Source: a virus. Taken from it: 27,152 nucleotides of DNA. Of this stretch, positions 7,495-13,628 are shown piece after piece. Below the pieces are notes generated by a model. That model did no database searches, had not been told where the DNA came from, and was given only the letters and a program-made list of their open reading frames with translations. The translations under genes and the position numbers were made by a program. Positions within the stretch are counted from its first letter, which is position 1; every line of letters begins with the position of its first letter. The DNA is taken from the IMG/VR virus record IMGVR_UViG_3300043436_003380, positions 1 to 27,152 of that record. One strand, 5' to 3'.

Positions 7495-8625
7495 CTACGG
7501 GCGACCGTCCTTCCCGACCCAGCCGTCCCGGATGGGGTCAAAATCCTCCCTTTCGAGCGATTCGTCGTCGGTCTCTCCGGCCTCCGCATTTGCGCCAGGA
7601 CGCCCGTTTGTTTCGGTTGTGCTCTTTTCCGAACTTTCCGCCGCGAGGCGGGAGGCGCAATCCTGGAGCCTCTGACGATGAATCCGGAGCGACTCCGTCC
7701 GGTTTTGATCGTATTCATGCTGCGAAAGCATTTGGTTAAAAAACCGTCCGGCCAGGTCTTCCGGGCATCCGTCCGGCGGCGCCCGCCAAGTCTTTCGCGT
7801 CCGGGCTTCGCGGCGATCGACTGAAAGTTTCTCGTCGAGCGTCATCGGGCCGGCCGGGGCCGGTTTCCCGTAACGCGGCGCCGCCTTCGCGTTGTCGAAC
7901 TCGCCGGCAAGAATCCGATCGACCCAGCCCGGTTCGAGAAATTTCGTAACGGCCAGGGGAGTTTGGAAAAACTCGCATCGTGGCAAACGCTCGACGGCTT
8001 GCCGAGCCAGTTCGAGCCAGCCAGGGGAGGCCGCGGCGTCCACCCAGCCGCCAGGCGGGGACAACGGAACCCACGGCGCCGCCCGCTTCGTCGCGTTCCA
8101 GGTCGCCGCGAACGCTTCCCATTCGACGGCCGCCCATCCGGGCTTTCGGAATTCGTCTCCCGCGCCCGCGGTGTTTGTGAATTCTTCCGGGCAGAGGGAA
8201 GGGGAAGGGGAAGGGGAAGGGGAAGGGGAAGGGGAAGGGGGGCATCGTTTTGCCATGCCGTTTGCCATCGGCTTTGCCATGCCGTCTGCCATCGGTTTGC
8301 CATCCGGTTTGCCATCCGAACCCCATTTCGCCCGTGCGCCAGCCTTTCCGGCCGCCGACTTCGTTTCCCGGTAGACACGCTCCCGCTCTAGCCGCGGGTT
8401 CCGTCGCTTGCCGTCTTCGCATATCGGGAACTTTTCCCCGAACTCCGGCCAATCGCGGACGACGCCGGGAGAAATGCCGTCGACCCGCGAAGGGTCGCCC
8501 GGTAGCCCTCCCTGTTCCCATTGAACCGAAAGGAGCGTTATGTAATGACCCTTTGCCGCGGCCGGCCATCCGATAGTGGACGCCAAGAAATCGCGCGGAA
8601 AAAAATCGAATTGTGGCGTCGCCAT
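7495..8625 (-). CDS. Phage replication protein with DUF1376-type N-terminal domain
   Basis: A 376-aa protein. Residues 1-90 match the DUF1376/YdaU-type winged-helix domain: PQFDFFPRDFLAST, then GHYITLLSVQWEQGGLP and a later SAAGKAGARAKWG block. Such proteins take part in phage replication initiation or primosome loading. A hypervariable linker follows: degenerate DGKPMADGMAKPMANGMAK repeats (about 105-127) and a Pro-Ser tract (about 130-143) encoded by GGGGAA hexamers. The C-terminal part contains a Trp-rich region (WAAVEWEAFAATWN) typical of the DnaD/DnaT-like half, then a charged tail. The start overlaps the upstream stop as TAATG. A partner helicase or helicase loader was not recognised. 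Confidence 0.75.
   Translation of the reverse strand: MATPQFDFFPRDFLASTIGWPAAAKGHYITLLSVQWEQGGLPGDPSRVDGISPGVVRDWPEFGEKFPICEDGKRRNPRLERERVYRETKSAAGKAGARAKWGSDGKPDGKPMADGMAKPMANGMAKRCPPSPSPSPSPSPSPSLCPEEFTNTAGAGDEFRKPGWAAVEWEAFAATWNATKRAAPWVPLSPPGGWVDAAASPGWLELARQAVERLPRCEFFQTPLAVTKFLEPGWVDRILAGEFDNAKAAPRYGKPAPAGPMTLDEKLSVDRREARTRKTWRAPPDGCPEDLAGRFFNQMLSQHEYDQNRTESLRIHRQRLQDCASRLAAESSEKSTTETNGRPGANAEAGETDDESLEREDFDPIRDGWVGKDGRP
8196..8242. repeat. GGGGAA hexamer microsatellite inside the replication gene
   Basis: About seven in-frame copies of GGGGAA (minus strand TTCCCC) encode the Pro-Ser tract of the replication protein. The hexamer keeps the frame when copy number changes, so linker length can vary without disrupting the gene. 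Just to the right (8252-8320) lie degenerate repeats built on TTTGCCAT that encode the GMAKPMA stretch. Confidence 0.85.
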
Positions 8626-8996
8626 TACTTGCCCTCCCTGGTCGTCGATGAAACCGGAACGTCCGTCCCGTCCGGCATGATTCGCCGCATTTCGTGGCCC
8701 GTGCCTTCAATCTTCCGCAGGACTAACGCAATCAGCTTCGACGCCTGGAGCATCGACAGCCGGTTTGCCGTCATCGTGTCCAAAAGACGTATCCGCAGTG
8801 CTTCCAACTGGTCCGGCTCCGTCGTGTCCGCAATCAACGCCGTGAACTCCGTCACCAGGCGGGCCGCTTTCGCCTCGTCTAGTTCCGCTTCGATCCGCAG
8901 GCCGGCCGGCGGCGGAGGGATAACGTAGCGGTCCACCGGAAACCGGGGGCGCAACCCGGCTTCCTTCATCCATTCCGGGCGATCGTCGAATTTCAT
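8625..8996 (-). CDS. Conserved-type phage protein, unknown (123 aa)
   Basis: A 123-aa, mostly helical protein. After an N-terminal basic and Pro-rich part (PEWMKEAGLRPRFPVDRYVI), residues about 40-105 form several amphipathic helices (KAARLVTEFTALIADTTEPD, LEALRIRLLDTMTANRLSML, ASKLIALVLRKIE). No catalytic or metal-binding pattern is seen. It is coupled at both ends: ATGA with the gene upstream and TAATG with the replication protein. The position makes a replication accessory or helicase-loader role possible, but this is not shown by the sequence. Confidence 0.65.
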   Translation of the reverse strand: MKFDDRPEWMKEAGLRPRFPVDRYVIPPPPAGLRIEAELDEAKAARLVTEFTALIADTTEPDQLEALRIRLLDTMTANRLSMLQASKLIALVLRKIEGTGHEMRRIMPDGTDVPVSSTTREGK

Positions 8997-9187
8997 CCTT
9001 CACCCCCTTCCTTCGCTTCCATTCCTTCCATGAGCCGGACACGCGCCCGGCAGATCGCCGCATGGATCGCCCGCCGCAAATCCCCGACGAGGATTTCGAA
9101 TTCCGCCTGGTCCGCCTTCGACTGCCGACATTCGAAACTCAGAACTTCCGCCAGGTCATTGACCAACTTTGTCAAATGCTCGCGCAT
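8993..9187 (-). CDS. Small helical protein, unknown (64 aa)
   Basis: A 64-aa protein predicted to be all helix (MREHLTKLVNDLAEVLSFEC then EILVGDLRRAIHAAICRARV), with two Cys and a charged C-terminus. It overlaps the upstream nuclease-like gene by 16 bases and the downstream gene by ATGA, the same coupling seen along this operon. No family recognised. Confidence 0.55.
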   Translation of the reverse strand: MREHLTKLVNDLAEVLSFECRQSKADQAEFEILVGDLRRAIHAAICRARVRLMEGMEAKEGGEG

Positions 9188-9672
9188 TGCTTGCCCTCCG
9201 GTGCCAAGAAATCCGCCAGCGACGCCGCCGGCTCCAGGTACGTTTGCGGGACCATGTAGGCCGCCCGCTTGTATTCAGTGCGCCAATAGGTGAGGCGCTT
9301 GCATTCGGCGGCCGGAAGCCAACCGACAATCCGGACGCCCTCGCGGAAAACGTCCCCGACGAACGCCAGGACAAACGCGGCGTCGTCCGGGTCCGACGGG
9401 TAGACCTGGAGCGCCGCGCCCGGCTTGTCGATGCTCCGGACCTCGACGCCGCGAACGTCGACGCCGCCGCGACCGGTGAACCCGAACGGGAAACGGTCCA
9501 GCCATTTCGCGACCGCGTACTCCCCGAGGCATCCGACGAAATCAGCGCCCAGGCCAGCGGCGCCGGCGGATTCGTACCGCTCCGCCCGGCCCTCCCGGAG
9601 CCATTCCAGGCGCCTTTCGAGAGCGTTGCCGGCCGCTTGACGTATGTCACGTTCAGAAAGACGAATTAGCAT
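9172..9672 (-). CDS. PDDEXK-like nuclease-fold protein
   Basis: A 166-aa protein. E51 in CLGEYAVAKWL, D72 in GRGGVDVRG and E77-x-R79 (VEVRS) form the E...D...ExK core of the PDDEXK nuclease fold, with Arg in place of the usual Lys. The following strands (AALQVYPSDPDDAAFVLAFV and GVRIVGWLPAAEC) are typical of the core sheet and of a small family of phage proteins with this layout. The start at 9672 has a strong GGAGGGGG Shine-Dalgarno and overlaps the preceding gene by 20 bases. With Arg replacing Lys it may cut weakly or only bind DNA. Function in replication or recombination is inferred. Confidence 0.6.
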   Translation of the reverse strand: MLIRLSERDIRQAAGNALERRLEWLREGRAERYESAGAAGLGADFVGCLGEYAVAKWLDRFPFGFTGRGGVDVRGVEVRSIDKPGAALQVYPSDPDDAAFVLAFVGDVFREGVRIVGWLPAAECKRLTYWRTEYKRAAYMVPQTYLEPAASLADFLAPEGKQCASI

Positions 9673-9889
9673 CCGCCACCCCCTCCGGAACGTGAACGTA
9701 GGTCGCGACCTGGAGCGAATCGCCGTCAACGACGGAACGCTCCAGGTCCAGCCGGTAGAGGTGCAGGCGGGTCATATGCCCCAGGTCCAGAACAGGGCAG
9801 GGCGGCGCTTTCCGGCCGCGTAGGTGGTACTCCAGGCCGTCGTATGGGCCGCCAATCAAACAGACGTAGCCGACAGGCTTCCGAGCCAT
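9653..9889 (-). CDS. Small phage protein, unknown (78 aa)
   Basis: A 78-aa protein beginning GYVCLIGGPYDGLEYHLRG, a GGPxDG opening seen in many short phage proteins of unknown role, followed by Pro-rich and beta-strand segments (LHLYRLDL, SLQVATYVHVPEG). The ATG at 9889 has AAAGGA upstream. It is the first gene after the structured RNA element at 9920-9998. Confidence 0.65.
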   Translation of the reverse strand: MARKPVGYVCLIGGPYDGLEYHLRGRKAPPCPVLDLGHMTRLHLYRLDLERSVVDGDSLQVATYVHVPEGVADANSSF

Positions 9890-9919
9890 AGAGGGGCATC
9901 CTTTCCAGTGTGAAGAAAT

Positions 9920-9998
9920 CCCGCGCGACCAGGACTAGCCGCCCTGGAGCCGGCCGGAGGTTCCGGCCGCGGCCCGGCATCGGGGCCGCTCGCGCGGG
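9920..9998 (-). ncRNA. Four-way-junction RNA element downstream of the SSB-like gene
   Basis: On the transcribed strand this 79-base stretch folds into a closed four-way junction made only of perfect stems. An outer 9-bp stem pairs 9990-9998 with 9920-9928. Inside, in 5' to 3' order, are a 7-bp hairpin with a 7-base loop (9983-9989 with 9969-9975), a 6-bp hairpin with a 5-base loop (9963-9968 with 9952-9957), four unpaired bases, and a 5-bp hairpin with a 9-base loop (9943-9947 with 9929-9933). Three of the four joints have no unpaired base. It starts eight bases after the SSB-like stop and no gene covers it. It lacks tRNA features. Folding was done by eye. Confidence 0.5.
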
Positions 9999-10006
9999 GT
10001 GATGAA

Positions 10007-10438
10007 TCAGAAGTGAATGTCTTCCGCGCCGCCGCCGGGTTCCGTATTCCGAACTACGTTCCGCGCCGCCGGCCGCGTCTCGACCTTCGGCGGGGGCGGT
10101 TCGAACCACATACCGACCGTGGCGATTTCGCGGCCCAGCTTCGTCGTCTTGTGGCGGACCTCGACGCCAACGCGACGACCGACCAGCGCCGACGCGTTAA
10201 CGTCCCCGACCGGCTGGACGCCGCATGAACGGCAGATGACCGCCAGCCGGGCTTCCGAATCAAGCCCAGTGAAATCGTCGAACGTCATAGGGCGCCCGTC
10301 GACGATGACCTCCAGAGTGAGCGCCAGAGAATCGCCTCCCCACGGGGCCGGCTTTTCGGACGCCTCGACGACAACCGCAACATATTTGTCCGGCGGGACC
10401 AGTTCGCCGCCAGAAACACCGCTACCAGAAAAACGCAT
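10007..10438 (-). CDS. Single-stranded DNA-binding-like protein (DUF669-like)
   Basis: A 143-aa protein. The opening ELVPPDKYVAVVVEASEKPA, the central strand pair SLALTLEVIVDGRPMTFDDF, and ALVGRRVGVEVRHK are the pattern of DUF669-type phage proteins, which behave as OB-fold single-strand binders. It ends in an acidic tip, GGGAEDIHF, like the C-terminal tail by which SSBs recruit partners. The ATG at 10438 has GGAGG upstream. It follows directly after the annealing-protein candidate, the usual pairing of a phage recombinase and its SSB. The OB fold itself is inferred. Confidence 0.65.
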   Translation of the reverse strand: MRFSGSGVSGGELVPPDKYVAVVVEASEKPAPWGGDSLALTLEVIVDGRPMTFDDFTGLDSEARLAVICRSCGVQPVGDVNASALVGRRVGVEVRHKTTKLGREIATVGMWFEPPPPKVETRPAARNVVRNTEPGGGAEDIHF

Positions 10439-10492
10439 GATTCCCTCCAGGTTGGAAAACTACAGACCGACCGCCGGAACGCCCGGCGGGTA

Positions 10493-11227
10493 TCAACGCG
10501 CGACCTCTTGCGAATCGGTGTTGTCCAGGAACACGCCGCCGACCGACTCCGCGCGGGCCAGTACCAGGCCGACAAGTTCCCGGTGCGTCGCCTGGTCGAA
10601 CGTGCCATCCGCCAGCCGTTCATCCAGCCGCCGCCGGAGGCCGTCGCAATCGTCGAGCGTCGCCGCGCGAGAGATCGCAATGCGGGCCGAATCCGCCGCG
10701 CCACGCTTGGGGTCCGGCAACCGCGCCGGCCGCGGCCGATACTCGACCGGCCCCGCGTCGTGCCCCATTTCCTCCGCCGGCGTCGTCTCCAGGCCCGCGT
10801 CCATCAAAACGACGACGAACGCGAACGCGGACCGGCAGGCCCGAGAGATTGCCCGCGTCTGCGCCATCGCTCGCCGGGCGAATTCGTTCCGCCCGCTCCA
10901 GGTCTTTTCGTCGTCCCCGACGAACCCCTCCGCCGTCGCCAGGATCGCCCCGTCGGAAACACGGCGGACCTGGCCGACCGCAGCAATGCCGCCATCGACC
11001 CGCCGAACGTCAACCGCCGACGCAACCGCGCCGAACGCGTTCGCGATAGCCTGCCAACCCTCGACGCGAACGTACTTCCGGCCTTGAATCGTCTGCGCCG
11101 TCTTCGTGACAATCTCCCGGCAGACGCCCGCGGCATCCGTAGCCGCCCGATGCGCCACCAGCGCGGACCGTTCCGGCCCAGCCGGCGCGACCGCGTAGGA
11201 ATCATTCGAACCATCTACCGTAGCCAT
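10493..11227 (-). CDS. Putative single-strand annealing/recombination protein
   Basis: A 244-aa protein of a family I know from phages next to SSB genes: KYVRVEGWQAIANAFG (near residue 45), a beta-rich middle (VRRVSDGAILATAEGFVG), then SGRNEFARRAMAQTRAISRA with a later TPAEEMG. The pattern AxAQTRAIxRAxR is shared with Rad52/Erf/Sak-type annealing proteins, so a recombination role is likely, but the family label is not certain. The C-terminal 90 residues are a charged helical domain (AISRAATLDDCDGLRRRLDE). The ATG at 11227 has GGAGG seven bases upstream; the open frame further up runs through pentamer array A and is not coding. Confidence 0.6.
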   Translation of the reverse strand: MATVDGSNDSYAVAPAGPERSALVAHRAATDAAGVCREIVTKTAQTIQGRKYVRVEGWQAIANAFGAVASAVDVRRVDGGIAAVGQVRRVSDGAILATAEGFVGDDEKTWSGRNEFARRAMAQTRAISRACRSAFAFVVVLMDAGLETTPAEEMGHDAGPVEYRPRPARLPDPKRGAADSARIAISRAATLDDCDGLRRRLDERLADGTFDQATHRELVGLVLARAESVGGVFLDNTDSQEVAR

Positions 11228-11272
11228 TTCAAAACCTCCAGAGTTATGGGAACCGAACTTTAGAAAACAACC

Positions 11273-11347
11273 TTGCCTTGCCTTGCCCTGCCTTGCCTCG
11301 CCTTGCCCCGCCGTGCCTCGCCCCGCCTCGCCTCGCCCCGCCATGCC
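11273..11347. repeat. NNGCC pentamer array A
   Basis: Fifteen uninterrupted five-base units, each ending in GCC, with the first two bases mostly TT, TC or CC. It lies in the 276-base gap between the annealing-protein gene and the gene ending at 11504. A five-base period is not a coding period, and all frames stay open through it on both strands. Confidence 0.9.
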
Positions 11348-11405
11348 CCGCAACCAACCATCCCGCCGCCGGATTGCGAACACCGGTTACGCTTCGGCGG
11401 TTTCC
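11348..11405. other. Spacer between pentamer arrays A and B with inverted repeat
   Basis: These 58 bases separate two NNGCC arrays. They carry CCGCCG and CGGCGG at the ends of a possible stem, with the near palindrome AACACCGGTT inside. No gene is seen here. Confidence 0.45.
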
Positions 11406-11500
11406 TTGCCTTGCCTCGCCTTGCCTCGCCGTGCCTCGCCCCGCCGAGCCTCGCCCTGCCCTGCCGAGCCACGCCCAGCCGCGCCTCGCCGTGCCGAGCC
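11406..11500. repeat. NNGCC pentamer array B
   Basis: Nineteen consecutive NNGCC units in the same orientation as array A. The leading pair varies (TT, TC, GT, CC, GA, CT, AC, CA, GC) while GCC never changes. It ends four bases before the stop codon of the gene at 11504-12067. Confidence 0.9.
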
Positions 11501-11503
11501 GTG

Positions 11504-12067
11504 CTATTGAACCTGGAATGTTTCGACTTCATACCTTCCGAAATACGGACGAAACGTGCCAACGCCGAGCATCCCGCCCATCGTCAACGCCTGCCGGAGA
11601 TTCTCCAGAGAACAATACTTGTTCTCTATGTAGTCCATCGTGAAAGCAAGATTCCACGGCGTCGCCAAAACGGGCCGGTGCTTCGCGTTCGGGACTCCCT
11701 TCGCCAGACGCGCAACGGTCCGGTGTTCGAAGACCTGAGCGTTGAACCCGTTGAAGACGACCGGCCCGTTATCGTCGCAAATAAGAATGTCGAACGGCGT
11801 GATCGTGACGTAACTAGCCATCCCCAGGCCGATCGTCTTTCCGTTCTTCCCGAAAAACTGACGGCATACGCTTTTCGTGTTCTCCGCGCACAGCATCGAA
11901 AAGAGGTTGACGGCGGGAAGCGTCAAACGCCGTTCCGCGTCCAGGTACATTTTCTCCGCCACGGGGAGGCTTGTGCTGTTGTCCCCCGAATAGCGGTCGA
12001 ACATCAAAGGCCGAACTCCGATGAGTCGGCACAGAATCGAAATCGCCTTGGTCGATACGGTAGCCAT
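11504..12067 (-). CDS. Phage protein of beta-rich family, possibly RAMP/Cas7-like fold; function unknown
   Basis: A 187-aa protein. The layout ISILCRLIGVRPLMFDRY, then YLDAERRLTLPAVNLFSMLC, a middle with ITPFDILICDDNGPV, later RPVLATPWNLAFTMDYIENK and ending TMGGMLGVGTFRPYFGRYEV resembles a family of phage proteins recalled as ITxLxPLLMxR ... GVGDFRPxxGRFxV, found next to recombination genes. A ferredoxin-like or RAMP relation has been suspected for such layouts, but I cannot show it. The start at 12067 (MATVSTK) is chosen from sequence character; Shine-Dalgarno is weak. It overlaps the GIY-YIG frame by 254 bases. Confidence 0.6.
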   Translation of the reverse strand: MATVSTKAISILCRLIGVRPLMFDRYSGDNSTSLPVAEKMYLDAERRLTLPAVNLFSMLCAENTKSVCRQFFGKNGKTIGLGMASYVTITPFDILICDDNGPVVFNGFNAQVFEHRTVARLAKGVPNAKHRPVLATPWNLAFTMDYIENKYCSLENLRQALTMGGMLGVGTFRPYFGRYEVETFQVQ

Positions 12068-12317
12068 GTAATCGCGCCGCTTCCGCGGCCTCCAGTGATG
12101 AAACGTCGAACCATTCGCCATGAACATGGCGATACGAAAAAAACCGATGCAAAACCGCCTCTAGTTGCTCCGCGTCTTCGCAGGGAACCCGAGCGAAAAC
12201 GTGGAGCGTTCGCGGGTTCCCTATCTGTAGTTCCCCCTTCCTTTTCGACGGCGACCATGAACGGCCGATTTTCACCGGACCCGATTCGCGTTCGCCTATG
12301 ACGTAAACGAAATTCAT
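11814..12317 (-). CDS. GIY-YIG (T5orf172/Mug113-type) nuclease-domain protein
   Basis: A 167-aa frame whose first 85 residues are a clear T5orf172-type GIY-YIG domain: NFVYVIG (2-8), VKIGRS (15-20), RKGELQIGNP (26-35), E53 with LHRFF (56-60), and HGEWFDV (66-72). This domain is found in phage and host proteins that cut or bind DNA, including some homing enzymes. From about residue 84 the frame overlaps the next gene and reads as low-quality sequence (RSSAFDVRPLFGGQQHKPPR), so the native C-terminus may have been lost. The ATG at 12317 lies right next to pentamer array C and has no clear Shine-Dalgarno. Confidence 0.75.
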   Translation of the reverse strand: MNFVYVIGERESGPVKIGRSWSPSKRKGELQIGNPRTLHVFARVPCEDAEQLEAVLHRFFSYRHVHGEWFDVSSLEAAEAARLHGYRIDQGDFDSVPTHRSSAFDVRPLFGGQQHKPPRGGENVPGRGTAFDASRRQPLFDAVRGEHEKRMPSVFREERKDDRPGDG

Positions 12318-12323
12318 AAAACC

Positions 12324-12453
12324 TTGCCTTGCCTTGCCATGCCCGGCCTTGCCTCGCCATGCCATGCCACGCCACGCCGAGCCCCGCCGAGCCCCGCCGA
12401 GCCATGCCGAGCCCCGCCTCGCCCGGCCGCGCCGAGCCCGGCCGTGCCACGCC
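12324..12453. repeat. NNGCC pentamer array C
   Basis: Twenty-six consecutive NNGCC units, 130 bases, filling almost the whole gap between the gene stopping at 12459 and the GIY-YIG start at 12317. The variable pair samples TT, AT, CG, TC, AC, GA, CC, GC and GT. Orientation is the same as in arrays A and B. Confidence 0.92.
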
Positions 12454-12458
12454 GAATA

Positions 12459-12713
12459 TCAAATGCCCCCGGCTCGATCGGCGCCGGCATTCGCGCGAAC
12501 GCGTTCGGCGTCGATCGACTCCAACCAGGGCCGGACCCGTTGCAACTCCAGGGCCGCCCGCATCTCCGCGGCAACGTCGCCGCGATACAAACCCTTCCCC
12601 AGCGAAACGCGGGAATCCCGCGCCGCCAACTGCGCCCGGAGAACCCGGTACAGTCGCGCCAACTCAAAAGACTCCCGGCCCTGCGCCTTCGTTGGCGCTC
12701 TATCAACAGGCAT
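12459..12713 (-). CDS. Small helical protein, unknown (84 aa)
   Basis: An 84-aa basic, helical protein (ESFELARLYRVLRAQLAARD and VAAEMRAALELQRVRPWLES). It starts 11 bases after the gene upstream with AAGGGGG just before the ATG. No family recognised. It ends directly at pentamer array C. Confidence 0.55.
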   Translation of the reverse strand: MPVDRAPTKAQGRESFELARLYRVLRAQLAARDSRVSLGKGLYRGDVAAEMRAALELQRVRPWLESIDAERVRANAGADRAGGI

Positions 12714-12724
12714 GATGAACCCCC

Positions 12725-13135
12725 TTAAAAGTTGAGAACGTTTCGGGCCGCGACTTCGACAACCTCGCCGGACTCGCTCGACCGGACCAGGAACGAACTA
12801 CCGTCCGGGGCGACTTGCTCGACGACGCCGCGACATTGCCCGCCATCGACCGTGAACCAAACCAATTGGCCGACGGGCGGCGCGGCGGCATTCGCTTGGA
12901 AGAAACGCGGCGGGGGCTGGATCGACTCCAGGGGGATTTCGAGCGTTTCGGATGCCGACCGTTGAACGCGAACCGCCAGACCGTCCGCCGTGTCGATGAA
13001 TCCCAAGACGCGGCCACTAGAAATGCCGCGGCCGTAGGGAAACCAGACGACCGAGCCCATCGGCGGGAACGGCCGCCCGTAGGCTTCCGCCATGCCCTCC
13101 GCAGCCGCCAAATACTCCGATCCGTGAGCATCCAT
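12725..13135 (-). CDS. Protein with two tandem small beta-barrel domains, unknown
   Basis: A 136-aa protein. After an N-terminal helix (EYLAAAEGMAEAYGRP), two similar segments follow: MGSVVWFPYGRGISSGRVLG ... LAVRVQ ... LEIPLESIQPPP, and VGQLVWFTVDGGQCRGVVEQ ... FLVRSS ... VEVAARNVLNF. Each reads as a five-strand SH3/Tudor-like barrel of about 50 residues, so the gene arose by internal duplication. The ATG at 13135 has GGAGGA upstream. It is the first gene downstream of the predicted promoter at 13264-13293, so it is the first product of the early left operon. A DNA- or protein-binding role is possible. Confidence 0.6.
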   Translation of the reverse strand: MDAHGSEYLAAAEGMAEAYGRPFPPMGSVVWFPYGRGISSGRVLGFIDTADGLAVRVQRSASETLEIPLESIQPPPRFFQANAAAPPVGQLVWFTVDGGQCRGVVEQVAPDGSSFLVRSSESGEVVEVAARNVLNF

Positions 13136-13163
13136 GACCGCTTCCTCCGTGAAGTGTGGAAAA

Positions 13164-13242
13164 CCGACCTTCGAACCATCGCAAAAGCCGGTTTCCCGGC
13201 AAGTGCCCAGCGTTCAGCATCTACCAAACGCGGGAAGGTCGG
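13164..13242. promoter_or_regulatory. Long-spaced inverted repeat upstream of the early operon
   Basis: CCGACCTTC (13164-13172) and GAAGGTCGG (13234-13242) are perfect nine-base inverted copies 61 bases apart, between the predicted promoter and the first early gene. GGTCGGCGGACC at the right arm is itself a small inverted repeat. This could be a pair of operator half-sites or a structured leader; no regulator is assigned. Confidence 0.35.
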
Positions 13243-13263
13243 CGGACCGAACTTCGATGCCGG

Positions 13264-13293
13264 AATATACGCCGAGGGCTTCGAAAAGTTCAA
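13264..13293 (-). promoter_or_regulatory. Candidate promoter of the early leftward operon
   Basis: On the minus strand TTGAAC (-35) and TATATT (-10) are 18 bases apart, close to the sigma-70 consensus. It lies immediately downstream of the terminator of the HTH gene and about 130 bases upstream of the gene starting at 13135, so it would restart transcription for the replication operon. Confidence 0.5.
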
Positions 13294-13295
13294 GC

Positions 13296-13327
13296 AAAAA
13301 ATCCGGGGAGGAATCCGGAATTTTTTT
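13296..13327 (-). terminator. Intrinsic terminator after the HTH gene
   Basis: A five-base stem (TCCGG 13302-13306 with CCGGA 13315-13319) with an eight-base loop, flanked by A6 on one side and T7 on the other. On the minus strand the stem is followed by six U, directly after the HTH stop codon. Because of the A/T flanks it could also work in the plus direction. Confidence 0.6.
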
Positions 13328-13584
13328 CAGCCGGCCCGGCGGGGCCGGGGAGCCGATTTCCGACCGGCTTTCGGCTTGTCGCGATTGCAACCGGCGCGGC
13401 TCGAAAGTGTCTTCCGGAATTCCATCGCGGTCCGTTGGGTGAGAACCCAGCCGCCGCCGATCGTCTTGATTGCTTCGACGCGGCCCGCCTTAATTTGTCG
13501 GCGGAGGTAGTTCGCGGAACAGCCGGCGACCGTGGCGGCGCGTTCGGCAGTCATCAGCGGCGAATCGGTCAGAATCATTTCCAT
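13327..13584 (-). CDS. Small helix-turn-helix protein, excisionase/regulator-like
   Basis: An 85-aa protein. Residues 11-58 form a MerR/excisionase-type HTH: MTAERAATVAGCSANYLRRQ, then IKAGRVEAIKTIGGGWVLTQ and RTAMEFRKTL. This pattern (helix-turn-helix followed by a wing ending in W/Y-x-(I/L)) is that of Xis and helix_turn_helix_17 proteins. The C-terminal 25 residues are highly basic (RDKPKAGRKSAPRPRRAG), suited to DNA contact. It is divergent from the integrase across a palindrome-rich gap, as expected for an excisionase or repressor. The ATG at 13584 has AGGGG upstream. Which of the two roles applies is not decided by sequence. Confidence 0.7.
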   Translation of the reverse strand: MEMILTDSPLMTAERAATVAGCSANYLRRQIKAGRVEAIKTIGGGWVLTQRTAMEFRKTLSSRAGCNRDKPKAGRKSAPRPRRAG

Positions 13585-13596
13585 GCCCCTAGTATC

Positions 13597-13612
13597 GTTC
13601 GGGAATCCGAAC
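13597..13612. promoter_or_regulatory. Palindromic operator candidate GTTCGG-GAAT-CCGAAC
   Basis: A perfect six-base inverted repeat with a four-base spacer lies 13 bases upstream of the HTH start, in the divergent gap. This spacing and place fit autoregulation by the HTH protein or by another dimeric repressor. Confidence 0.45.
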
Positions 13613-13628
13613 TAGTCCAATCGAATAG

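Noticed and set aside
9920-9998. tRNA gene
   Set aside because: The clover-like fold has no TTCRA loop, no seven-base anticodon loop in the middle arm on either strand, and no GG in a D-loop of the right form.
10493-11383. Extended N-terminus of the annealing-protein candidate starting at 11383
   Set aside because: The extra 52 residues run through the pentamer array, and a good GGAGG precedes the ATG at 11227.
11273-12453. Long plus- and minus-strand open frames through the GCC arrays (for example 11273-12301 plus)
   Set aside because: They are open only because NNGCC repeats rarely make stops; the product is low-complexity Pro/Cys/Leu/Ala and covers opposite-strand genes.
11273-12453. CRISPR array
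   Set aside because: Units are five bases with no spacers, and there are no cas genes.
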